Under the pieces are notes generated by a model, which made no database searches, had not been told where the DNA came from, and saw nothing but the letters and a program-made list of their open reading frames with translations. Shown in pieces: positions 36,302 to 43,382 of a stretch of DNA of 64,000 bases. Each line of letters begins with the position of its first letter. Within the stretch, counting starts at the first letter, position 1. Source of the DNA: Natrinema sp. CBA1119 (GTDB lineage Archaea > Halobacteriota > Halobacteria > Halobacteriales > Natrialbaceae); NCBI RefSeq assembly GCF_002572525.1, contig NZ_PDBS01000001.1, positions 2,604,001 to 2,668,000 on the forward strand. Direction: 5' to 3'. Position numbers and translations under genes: made by a program.

Positions 36302-36463
36302 ACCTGTACCTCCCGCTACGGAGCCGGATATAAAAATGCCTGTGGAGACGGCAGCGGAGTGTCACCGAACAGTGACTGTCGGTCGAACGTATCGACGCTG
36401 TCAACTGCCCGCTGTCAGCCGTCTCCTGTCAACCGCCCTCGGCTACCAGCGATTCCGGCCAGC

Positions 36464-36519
36464 AGCAACCGCACCAACGGAAATCCTGACAGACAGCAAC
36501 CGCACCAACGGCAATCCTG
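36464..36519 (+). repeat. two 25-bp direct repeats, period 31
   Basis: The block AGCAACCGCACCAACGG with its AATCCTG end occurs at 36464-36488 and 36495-36519, with one mismatch. A shorter related segment (CAACCGCCCTCGG) precedes it. It lies between the DUF5789-like gene and the ribbon-helix-helix gene, about 90-145 bases before the latter's start, so it could be a regulator site or a plain duplication. Confidence 0.75.
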
Positions 36520-36609
36520 GCCGACAGCCGCGTGAGCTATCAGTCACCGGTTCGACGGCGATCACCGGCCTGTCGACACGCATTTGGGGCCCGCGACGGA
36601 GTATGGCAT

Positions 36610-36819
36610 ATGACCGACTATACCACGGTGTCGATTCCGAAGGATCTCGCGGACCGCGTCGAGGATACCATCGAGGGAACGAGCTTCCAGAGCACGAGCG
36701 ACCTCGTCAGATTTCTGCTGCGCAGCATCGTCATCCAGCACCAGCGGGAGGGCGAACTCACCGAAGCCGAGTTCGAGGAGATCACCGAACAGCTCCGCGG
36801 GTTGGGCTATCTCGAGTGA
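36610..36819 (+). CDS. ribbon-helix-helix (CopG/Arc-type) DNA-binding protein
   Basis: A 69-residue protein with the fold order strand TTVSIPKDLADRVEDTI, then helix, then SDLVRFLLRSIVIQHQ. The alternating strand residues plus two helices are typical of the family. Such proteins bind DNA as dimers and often control their own gene or a small operon. No toxin or clear partner gene follows. The start at 36610 fits the fold, and the extra open frame upstream back to 36532 shows no coding character. Confidence 0.82.
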   Translation: MTDYTTVSIPKDLADRVEDTIEGTSFQSTSDLVRFLLRSIVIQHQREGELTEAEFEEITEQLRGLGYLE

Positions 36820-37234
36820 CCCGCCCTGTACTGGCCTGCGTCGCTCCGGGTTGCCCCGCCCCGTCCGCCTCGAGCGACCCGGGTCCGCGGCCGACTCCGC
36901 ATCGAACGCTCACCTGGGACCGCAGACGGCCACGATAGAGGGCCCGGGACAGCGCTTTTCCGCCTCGAGCGCATAGCTATGCGCGAGGGAGATGCATGCC
37001 TCACATCCCGGACTTCCCATCCAACGACAGTGACGACGATGGACGCGACCGGAACCCCGATCGCATCATCGACCGGATCATCGGTGACGGAGAGCTACCG
37101 GTCGGGGGTTGACCCCATACTTCAGCTTTTTTGAGATCGCCAGATCCCAGTAACGAGTGAGCATCACTGCCTGACGGATAGCAGTCGCGCTACGCAGTCG
37201 ACGTGTCTGGTCACCGTCGGTCGGACGGTATCGA
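36820..37234. other. gap with a palindrome and a possible 38-residue ORF
   Basis: No standard gene. It holds a perfect 16-base palindrome GCGCATAGCTATGCGC at 36969-36984 and, 11 bases on, an ATG (36996) opening a 38-codon frame. A T-rich run (CTTTTTTG near 37123) follows and may end a short transcript. The remaining bases are high-GC without signs of coding. Confidence 0.5.
36996..37112 (+). CDS. possible 38-residue acidic peptide
   Basis: The frame from the ATG at 36996 encodes MPHIPDFPSNDSDDDGRDRN and then PDRIIDRIIGDGELPVGG. The composition is acidic and the repeated DRII is helical, but I know no family. It follows the palindrome at 36969-36984 closely and precedes a T-run, which together look like a small transcription unit. 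Chance cannot be excluded. Confidence 0.3.
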   Translation: MPHIPDFPSNDSDDDGRDRNPDRIIDRIIGDGELPVGG

Positions 37235-37657
37235 TCAATCGGTCAACGACTGCCCCGGTGGCGAGGCGTCGATGATTTCGAGGGTCCGCCGGTTGCCGCT
37301 CCGGTCGAACGCGGCGAACGACCGATCGTCGGGTCCCCACGGCGGGACGGCGACGAAGACGACTTCTGCCAGGTGGTCCCGGCGCGTCACCTCGAGCTCG
37401 CCGACGGGGTGGGAGACGAACCGGCCCTGGGCCTGGCGCGCGGGCGTCGAGAGATCGACGCCGAAGACGGCGTTGACGGAGTTGTCGGGATCGGGGAGAA
37501 AGAAGTCCGTGAAAACGGGTGTTTCGGGCGGGATCGCGTCCGCGCCCTCGAGTTCGCTCGCCGGCGTGACCGAAACGCCGGTCGTCACGTCGTTAGGGTC
37601 GGCGTCGCTCGCCAGGTCCAGCAGGACGTCGACGAGCGCGCGAGTTACGTAGACCAC
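37235..37657 (-). CDS. haloarchaeal hypothetical protein with JAMM-like stretch
   Basis: A 140-residue protein starting at the GTG at 37657 (MVYVTRALVDVLLDLASD). I do not recognise it as a named family. One stretch, RFVSHPVGELEVTRRDHLAE, recalls the JAMM/MPN+ deubiquitinase signature H-x-H-P...S-x-x-D, but the first metal His is Val and the Ser is Thr, so it could be an inactive relative. The resemblance is weak and short. It lies on the minus strand just left of the TnpB element, whose insertion may have altered its promoter. Confidence 0.6.
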   Translation of the reverse strand: MVYVTRALVDVLLDLASDADPNDVTTGVSVTPASELEGADAIPPETPVFTDFFLPDPDNSVNAVFGVDLSTPARQAQGRFVSHPVGELEVTRRDHLAEVVFVAVPPWGPDDRSFAAFDRSGNRRTLEIIDASPPGQSLTD

Positions 37658-37767
37658 AGGGTCCCTTTGGGTGGCCGGGAGTTTAGCTGTATGCCTCTCC
37701 AGGGAGCCTCGCTGTCTCGTCCCGATTGATTTTCCGGTCGCGTTAGCAGTGGCGGTGAGGGTGCCAA

Positions 37768-37813
37768 GCCCCCCGTCCTCACCGAGCGAGCAATGCGAGC
37801 GAGTAGGGCGGGG
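37768..37813 (+). repeat. solo copy of a TnpB-element end
   Basis: The stretch with AAGCCCCCCGTCCTC and later GAGCGAGTAGGGCGGGG resembles the 3' end of the TnpB element at 39121-39170 (GAAGCCCCGCCCTC ... GAGTAGGGCGGGG), where these arms form the terminal hairpin. Here the arms are degenerate and there is no tnpB before it. It may be a scar of an earlier insertion or a feature of the element's left end. Confidence 0.5.
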
Positions 37814-37893
37814 ATACGGCACCCGCACGAGTCACAAACACGTAAGAATCAGAATTTTTACAACCGACCGTTTTGAACACAGAGTGAAGTCGT

Positions 37894-39171
37894 ATGATGT
37901 ACAGCCCGCGGTACCGACTCTTCCCAGATGCCAAGCAACGCGAGGTACTGGACTGGACGCGGGATACAGTACGGCAAGTGTACAACCACGCACTCCGCGA
38001 ATTCAACCAAATTCCAGCGGACGCTGGAACGCTCCGGCAACGCGTCTGGAGTGTACGCGACACGCTCCCCGCGATAAAAGACTGGTGGTCAGACCTCAAG
38101 CAGGTTTACTCCACCGTCTTACAGAAAGCCGTCGAACGCATCCGCGATAATATCCAGAACCTCGGGAAACTCAAAGCCAAAGGCTACGACGTGGGGTCGT
38201 TGAACTGGAAAAAGCCGCGAGAGTACAGGAGTTTTACGTACCGGCAATCGGGCTTCGAACTCGACAAGAAGAGTGGCCCGAACGGACGCGGACTCCTTAT
38301 CCTCAAGAAACTCAAGGGCGAAACCCGTGAGATCCCGATTCGACTCCACCGTGACCTCCCCGACCACAAACAAATCAAAGAGGTCACGCTCAAGAAAGAA
38401 CCGACCGGCGCGTGGTATGTCTCGTTCTGCATCAAGACGGACGAACCCGAGAAACCCGCTATCGAAGATATCAATCCCGATGACACTGTGGGTCTTGACC
38501 TCGGTGTGCTCAACTTCGTTCACGACTCGGACGGTCGCTCGATCGGGCGGCTCGACTTATCTGCCGACCGCGAGCGGCTCGAACGCGAGCAACGCTCGCT
38601 CTCGCGGAAGGAGTACAAATCAAACAACTGGGAGGAGCAACGCCGCCGCGTCGCGGAAGTCCACGCGCGGATGACCGCAAAAAAGCGCGATTACAAGCAC
38701 AAGCTCGCGCACTTCTACACCACCGAATACGACGCCGTGTTCGTCGAAGACCTCAACGTCAAGGGGATGCTCGAATCCCGACAGAACGCGCGGAACAAGG
38801 CCGAAGTCGGCTGGCGAGACTTTATCACCATCCTCAAACATCACGGCAAAAAGAACGGCTGTCACGTTGTGGAAGTCGAGCCACGGGGAACTACCAAGGA
38901 GTGTGCGGCGTGTGGTGTTGAGACTCGGAAACCGATATGGGTTCGAGAGCACTCGTGTCCAGCGTGCGGATTCGAACTTGACCGAGACTGGAACGCAGCG
39001 TTGAACGTCCTCTCGCATGGCCTGAAGAAACTAGGAGTGGTTCACTCCGAAGACACGCCTGTGGAGACTGCGACCACTGTGGACTCCTTTATGGTATCTG
39101 CAAGTCGCGTCGTCGAAACAGGAAGCCCCGCCCTCATGGAGCCTGCGAAGCAGGCGAGTAGGGCGGGGTAG
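37894..39171 (+). mobile_element. tnpB: IS1341-type (IS605 family) element encoding TnpB
   Basis: Complete TnpB of 425 residues, the RNA-guided nuclease of IS200/IS605 elements; no TnpA transposase is present. The RuvC acidic triad is intact: D202 in VGLDLGVLNF, E285 in FVEDLNVKG, and D365 in FELDRDWNAALNV. The zinc ribbon has CAAC and CPAC. A TATA-like sequence precedes it. The coding end is followed at once by CCCCGCCCTC-loop-GAGTAGGGCGGGG, with an inner hairpin GCCTGC/GCAGGC, the likely end of the guide RNA scaffold. The right end abuts the stop of the gene at 39173. Confidence 0.92.
39121..39170 (+). ncRNA. putative omega-RNA scaffold 3' end
   Basis: The last 50 bases of tnpB can fold into nested stems: outer CCCCGCCC with GGGCGGGG and inner GCCTGC-GAA-GCAGGC. 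In TnpB elements the guide RNA is transcribed over the 3' end of the gene, with its scaffold ending at the element border and the guide taken from the flanking DNA. If so, the guide here begins about 39171 and reads into the stop-codon end of the minus-strand gene. Confidence 0.6.
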
Positions 39172-39172
39172 T

Positions 39173-39856
39173 TCACACGGGGAGCAGCTCCTTGGCCATG
39201 GTAGCGTACAGCCGCGGCGCACCCTTTCTGGAGTTCGCGAGCGCGGTCTCGAGGACGCGCGCGGCGTCTGCCATCACGCCGGTGCCGTGGCCGACGAGCA
39301 CGCGCTCGGGTGCGACGCCGCGGAGGGGCGTTCGCGGCGGTGTCAGCCGTAACATTGGATGGACGCCGAGTTCCTCGTCGCCGGCCCGGAAGAACGCCAC
39401 CGTCCCGACCGTTTCGGGGACGACGAGCGTCCCGTCGGCCGGGTTGTAGAGGGCGACTTCCTGCCAGAAACGGTTGTCGACGACCGTGATGGCACGAATC
39501 CCGGTATCAGAGAGTTCGTCGTCGAAGCGGGCGACCGCGGCGTCGATGTCTTCGGTGACGCCGTCGAAGAATTCGGGCAGGTAGACGGGGACATCGTGGC
39601 GGTCCGCGACCGCAGCGGCGTCGCGCTTGTGCCGGTCGAGCGTGACGACGACGCCGGCCACGTCGCCGAACTCGGCGAAGAGGTCGTCGATCCCCGCGGC
39701 GTCGACCGGGTCGATCACCCAGACCTCGCCGTCGACCGCGAGGGCGTGGCTGGCACGTTGCATCCGTTCGTCGGGGTGGGCGATCCAGCCGACGCCGTTC
39801 TCGAAGCGGTCGATCTCGCGGAACTCGGTCTCGCGTTCGTCGACGCGGGAAGTCAT
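39173..39856 (-). CDS. MBL-fold-like protein with degenerate metal site
   Basis: A 227-residue haloarchaeal protein. The layout follows the metallo-beta-lactamase fold: HALAVDGEVWVIDPVDAAGI as strand-loop, GVVVTLDRHKRDAAAVADRH where the HxHxDH metal motif is expected, and VLVGHGTGV near the C-terminus like the last MBL motif. The His-rich motif is mostly lost, so hydrolase activity is doubtful. Its stop codon is at the border of the TnpB element, and the original 3' end may have been trimmed by the insertion. Confidence 0.7.
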   Translation of the reverse strand: MTSRVDERETEFREIDRFENGVGWIAHPDERMQRASHALAVDGEVWVIDPVDAAGIDDLFAEFGDVAGVVVTLDRHKRDAAAVADRHDVPVYLPEFFDGVTEDIDAAVARFDDELSDTGIRAITVVDNRFWQEVALYNPADGTLVVPETVGTVAFFRAGDEELGVHPMLRLTPPRTPLRGVAPERVLVGHGTGVMADAARVLETALANSRKGAPRLYATMAKELLPV

Positions 39857-39958
39857 ACCGCCATCCTACGGCCCGTCGCTGCATAAACCTCGGCGGTCGG
39901 CCGCGCTCGAGCGAGGGACAGCCGACATACTATGCACTTCCCGCGCATACGGCCACCT

Positions 39959-40642
39959 ATGCTAACCGGGCTCGCCTGGCTCGCTCTCGAGGCCAAGTCC
40001 CTCGAGGCCGCGGGGACGTTCTACGAGGAGACGCTGGGACTGACGGGTCGCGAGCGCGGGGCGGAGGAACTCGTCTTCGCGGCGGGCGACACCGATCTCG
40101 TGCTCCGACGACCGGCGGCGCTCCCGCGGGGCGGGCTCCACACGCACTTCGCGTTCTCGATTCCCGCGGCCGAGTACGACGACTGGTGGGACCGCCTCGA
40201 CGACGACTACGACCTCGAGGAGGCGCGCTTCGGCCCCTCCCGGTCGCTCTACCTGTACGATCCCGACGGCAACTGCGTCGAACTCGGTCAACAGGACGTC
40301 GCGGGGCCGGGAATCGACGGCATCTTCGAGGTCGTCCTCGAGGTCGCGGATCTGGAGCGCGCGCAGGCCTTCTACGGGAATCTCGGATTCGAAACGGTCG
40401 ACGAGGGCGACGACCGAAAGCGCGTCCGACTCCACGGGCCGATGGCTCTCGAGCTCTGGGAACCCCACCTCGGAATCGCCGACGCCCGCGGCGGCGTCCA
40501 CGTCGACCTCGGATTCGAAACCGACGAGCCGGCCGCTGCACTCGAGACGGTGGGCGATCGAATCAGTTCGCTCGAGCGAGAGTCAGATGAGGAGGTCGTC
40601 GTCCGCGATCCGGACGGCCACTTCCTGACGTTTACCGTGTGA
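39959..40642 (+). CDS. glyoxalase/VOC-family protein, two domains
   Basis: A 227-residue protein with two vicinal-oxygen-chelate modules: residues 1-110 (LEAAGTFYEETLGLTGRERG to LYLYDPDGNCVELGQ) and 118-227 (LERAQAFYGNLGFETVDEGD to VVRDPDGHFLTF). Metal-type Glu/His positions are at the end of each domain. VOC proteins act as ring-cleaving dioxygenases, glyoxalases or isomerases; no specificity can be read here. I start at 39959 (MLTGLAWLAL); an in-frame ATG at 39932 adds nine residues. A structured repeat element follows. Confidence 0.82.
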   Translation: MLTGLAWLALEAKSLEAAGTFYEETLGLTGRERGAEELVFAAGDTDLVLRRPAALPRGGLHTHFAFSIPAAEYDDWWDRLDDDYDLEEARFGPSRSLYLYDPDGNCVELGQQDVAGPGIDGIFEVVLEVADLERAQAFYGNLGFETVDEGDDRKRVRLHGPMALELWEPHLGIADARGGVHVDLGFETDEPAAALETVGDRISSLERESDEEVVVRDPDGHFLTFTV

Positions 40643-40689
40643 CTGTTGCCGCGGCGTGAACGCGTCTACGCTTCGGACCAAACCACCGC

Positions 40690-40888
40690 GCGGTGGCGCG
40701 TGCGGTGCGGCGACGAGCCCGTGGCGAGTCGTCGCTCAAATACACGCGAGGGATGAGCGAATAGTGCGGGACCAAAGGTCCCGTATACCATGCGAACGGC
40801 GCTTCGCGCCGTGAGCAGACGCAGTGAGCGAATCGGCTGGGGAGGGCGTGGCCCTTCCGTGTTGCCAGTATCAGTAGAACACGCTTCT
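40690..40888 (+). repeat. structured intergenic repeat element, copy 1
   Basis: Shares five ordered blocks with copy 2 at 62950-63095: GCGGTGGCGCG, GCGAGGGATGAGCGA, GAGCGAATCGGCTGGGGAGG, TGTTGCCA, and a final CGCTTC. Between blocks one and two lies the hairpin GCGACGA-N12-TCGTCGC (40710-40735). Copy 1 also has CGGGACC-AAA-GGTCCCG and ACGGCGC-TTC-GCGCCGT. No reading frame is conserved. The strand is given by the order of blocks. Possibly a small RNA family or a mobile non-coding repeat. Confidence 0.75.
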
Positions 40889-40962
40889 TCATTCATCGAG
40901 GCGCAATCGAGACGCCATCCAAATTCGACCGATTCTCCTTTGCGGGCGCGTTCGCGAGGCGA

Positions 40963-41253
40963 TTACAGTCGCTCTGTACTTACGTCCACGCCGGGCGGTG
41001 TCACGAGCAGAAACCCCCGGAAGTGGACGAGATTCCCGCCCGACTCCTTGATGTCTCGCGCGAATCCCGCGGCCAGTTCGTTCACGTCGCCGTCGACGTT
41101 GAGCACGAGCACGTTCCCCTTCGAAATCGCCTCGAGCCACTCGTCGTCCGGCGTCTCTCCGTCGAGGAAGCCGAGGATGATACTGCCCTCGAGCTCGAGT
41201 TCGTCGTCGATGTGCTCCTCGACGGTCCGAAGGTCGAGGTCGAAATCGCTCAT
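40963..41253 (-). CDS. DUF5779 family protein
   Basis: A 96-residue protein that I recognise as the haloarchaeal DUF5779 family by its order: MSDFDLDLRTVEEHIDDELE, then GSIILGFLDGETPDDEWLEA, then NVLVLNVDGDVNELAAGFAR and FRGFLLVTPPGVDV. The alternating strands and helices look like a small Rossmann-like fold. Function is not known. It is cytoplasmic and has its own promoter side facing the antitoxin gene. Confidence 0.85.
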   Translation of the reverse strand: MSDFDLDLRTVEEHIDDELELEGSIILGFLDGETPDDEWLEAISKGNVLVLNVDGDVNELAAGFARDIKESGGNLVHFRGFLLVTPPGVDVSTERL

Positions 41254-41419
41254 ACGAGGTGGCTCGAACCGGGACGAGAAAAACGTTCTCCCACGAAGTT
41301 CTTCTCAGCGATGCGGATACTTCTCCGGTGAAGAGTGCATACCGGAAAGGGAAGAGTGGGCCGAGTGGATAGATACTTGAATATGTGGGTACAATGTATG
41401 TACAAGAGGGAGTTTGCAA

Positions 41420-41722
41420 ATGGGAAATACACGAGTCAACTTTCGGCTTCCGGAAAACTTGGTTCAGAAAACCGACGTCGCAGCCGAGATCATGCATAAA
41501 AACCGGACGGAAATCCTCAAAGAGGCCCTCCAAGAATACCTAGAAGACGTAGAGGACGACGAAAAATTCAAAGAAGCAGTCATCGAACTCTACTTGGACG
41601 ATCAAATCTCCTTCGAGGTGCTCAAAGAATTCATCGGTAGGCAGGACGCTGAAGCAGTAAAGGCGTCGAAAACCCTTCTCGACCAAGGCGAAGAAGTAGC
41701 CCAAGAACTTGCCGATCTCTGA
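41420..41722 (+). CDS. antitoxin with N-terminal ribbon-helix-helix (UPF0175-like)
   Basis: A 100-residue protein. The first part, TRVNFRLPENLVQKTDVAAE, is a ribbon-helix-helix DNA-binding strand and helix, and the later part (residues 50-100) is an acidic helix bundle likely to wrap the toxin. It sits 22 bases before a PIN-domain gene, the typical antitoxin-toxin order. The start is the ATG at 41420 with GAGGGAG nine bases upstream. It probably represses its own operon. The family label rests on context and fold. Confidence 0.78.
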   Translation: MGNTRVNFRLPENLVQKTDVAAEIMHKNRTEILKEALQEYLEDVEDDEKFKEAVIELYLDDQISFEVLKEFIGRQDAEAVKASKTLLDQGEEVAQELADL

Positions 41723-41744
41723 AAATCGCAGGTCTCCATTTTGA

Positions 41745-42233
41745 ATGATTGTCGCCGATACGAGCGCCTTGATCACGGTAGCCAGCATTGACCTCCTCGA
41801 CACCCTGGTATCCGAATTCGATATTCACACCACAGAAACAGTGCTCGAAGAGCTCAAGGCGACCAGCGAGTATGAAGATCGGCATGCAAAAGCCGCTCAG
41901 ACAGTCTTGGATCAAACTCACCGGATAACCATCCACAACACCGAAAACACTGACTTACAGTCCTCTCGAATAGACGAAGGAGAGGCCACCACCATTGAAC
42001 TCACAAATCAATTAGAGTCCGATTTCTTGATTACCGACGATCTCCGAGCGCTCCCAGAACTACAAACAGTAGTTGAAGCGAGGGTCGCGATCTCCCCGAT
42101 CATCCTGAAAGCACTCGTCAAAAGAGACGTGCTCGCCGAAGAAGTGGCTGTAGAAAAACTCGAAGAGGCCGCAAAAAACCGGAACTGGCTCGAATCACCG
42201 ATATACAGAAGAGCCAGAAACCTATTCAAATGA
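41745..42233 (+). CDS. PIN-domain toxin (DUF3368-like ribonuclease)
   Basis: A 162-residue PIN nuclease. Acidic residues fall where expected: D5 in VADTSAL, E35/E36 in TVLEELKAT, the Glu/Asp in RIDEGEATTIEL, and the Asp pair in FLITDDLRAL. The GEA motif is typical of the DUF3368 type, which pairs with UPF0175 antitoxins. It would cleave RNA when freed. Its end overlaps, in another frame, a Cys-rich reading frame that resembles the end of a halocin-type peptide. Confidence 0.82.
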   Translation: MIVADTSALITVASIDLLDTLVSEFDIHTTETVLEELKATSEYEDRHAKAAQTVLDQTHRITIHNTENTDLQSSRIDEGEATTIELTNQLESDFLITDDLRALPELQTVVEARVAISPIILKALVKRDVLAEEVAVEKLEEAAKNRNWLESPIYRRARNLFK

Positions 42234-42420
42234 CCACCCGTGCTTTGGGCCGTGCGCAGGTTGTGGCGGTTCTCTTGGACGCTATATCACGTGTAGTCCT
42301 GCTTGCGCAGGGGCAGTTACAGGGATCGGCGCAGTAGCTTGTACTGCTTGTCTGTTCACTGTTTACCAAGATATTGGGATTTTACTAGTCGGTGAAGGTA
42401 TCGGTTCTTTGAGTCCAACA
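42205..42420 (+). pseudogene. Cys-rich remnant, halocin C8-like peptide end
   Basis: A frame shifted by one base from the PIN gene has seven cysteines in 36 residues, in pairs: CFGPCAGCGG, CSPACAGAVTGIGAVACTAC, then a hydrophobic stretch. The spacing and the Gly/Ala-rich loops resemble the Cys-rich mature part of halocin C8-type antimicrobial peptides. There is no good start codon and the frame runs on into the antisense of the next gene, so it is likely the 3' end of a lost or truncated gene. The family assignment is from memory of the pattern. Confidence 0.45.
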
Positions 42421-42432
42421 AACGTCTGTCCG

Positions 42433-42888
42433 TCAGTCCATCGGGAACTCCTTCTGGAAGCCGCGGAACTCGGTTCGGTGGGCCTCCTCGTCCGCGAGAA
42501 TCGTCACCGCCACGTCCTCCGTGACCGGATCGTTCGCGTCGGTCGCGGCCTCGATCAGCGATCGGTAGGTCTCGATGGCGGACTCCTCGGCCTCGAGGAC
42601 GCCCTCGATGACCGACTGGACGTCGGTGGTGTCCGCGGGCGGCTGGAGGCTGTGCTGGTTGGCCTCGAACGACTCCGAGCCGGGCGGGGACTCGTCTAGC
42701 TGTTTCAGGCGTTCGCCGAGCATTTTCGCGTGGCCGAGCTCCTCCTGAATGTCCTCCTCGAGGCTCGCCTTGACCTCCTCGGCGTGGATGCCATCGAGGA
42801 CGATCGCGTTGGTCTGGTAGTTCATCACGGTCTCGAGTTCGTCGATATACGCCCCGGTCAGCAGGTCGGTGATCTCGTCGGTCGTCAT
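42433..42888 (-). CDS. ferritin-like domain protein
   Basis: A 151-residue four-helix protein. Di-iron ligand patterns are visible as ELETVMNYQTNAIVLDGI, then EEDIQEELGHAKMLGERL (E-x-x-H) and later EAEESAIETYRSLIEA with DEEAHRTEF (E-x-x-H). It may store iron or act as a rubrerythrin-like oxidoreductase. I chose the start at 42888 (MTTDEITDLL) over an in-frame upstream ATG at 42915. Its 3' end faces the toxin-antitoxin locus. Confidence 0.78.
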   Translation of the reverse strand: MTTDEITDLLTGAYIDELETVMNYQTNAIVLDGIHAEEVKASLEEDIQEELGHAKMLGERLKQLDESPPGSESFEANQHSLQPPADTTDVQSVIEGVLEAEESAIETYRSLIEAATDANDPVTEDVAVTILADEEAHRTEFRGFQKEFPMD

Positions 42889-43382
42889 GCGCGCCGTCCT
42901 ACCACGACCGGACATAAAACGCTGACACGTGCGACTGCTCCGTTCCGTCGGTTCGGACCCCTACTCGGCGCACGTGCGATGGCTCGCGAGGACCGCGGAG
43001 ATGCCCCACTCATCGGTCGAGCAGTACCGAGTCTCGACGGACGCTGGATGAATACAGACAATATCTGTCGAAAATCACAGTCCATCATATTCTCCGCACT
43101 CGAGGAGGGGTGCAGTGGTCGAACGTCCATAGCTGACCGCGCGCCAGCGCTCGAACGAGGCGAACGAGAGCGAACGGCCGGTAATTCGCGTTCGCTGCCC
43201 GATATTCCGGGCTGATTGCCGGATAGCGCCTAAACAGTATTAGGAGATACTATTAGATAATAGGTCGCTGCAGTCGTGCGGTTTCGAGCCGAATCCGATC
43301 GAAACTGGCAGCGCTCGCGACGACCGTCCGCCGCTCACAGCGTTAGGTTTATATATCTCGTCGCACCTCGGATTCAGATACA
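42889..43382. promoter_or_regulatory. 494-base gap before leuA
   Basis: No gene is convincing here. The right end holds overlapping inverted repeats, AGTAT-TAGGAG-ATACT and CTATTA-GA-TAATAG (43237-43263), in an AT-rich patch. The leuA promoter follows: TTTATATATC near 43346-43356 is about 27-35 bases before the ATG at 43383, as for leaderless transcripts. The AT-rich patch may be an operator or an older promoter. The first 340 bases show nothing I can name. Confidence 0.6.

Noticed and set aside
36464-36519. Direct repeats as a CRISPR start
   Set aside because: Only two copies with a six-base spacer, so no array and no cas genes nearby.
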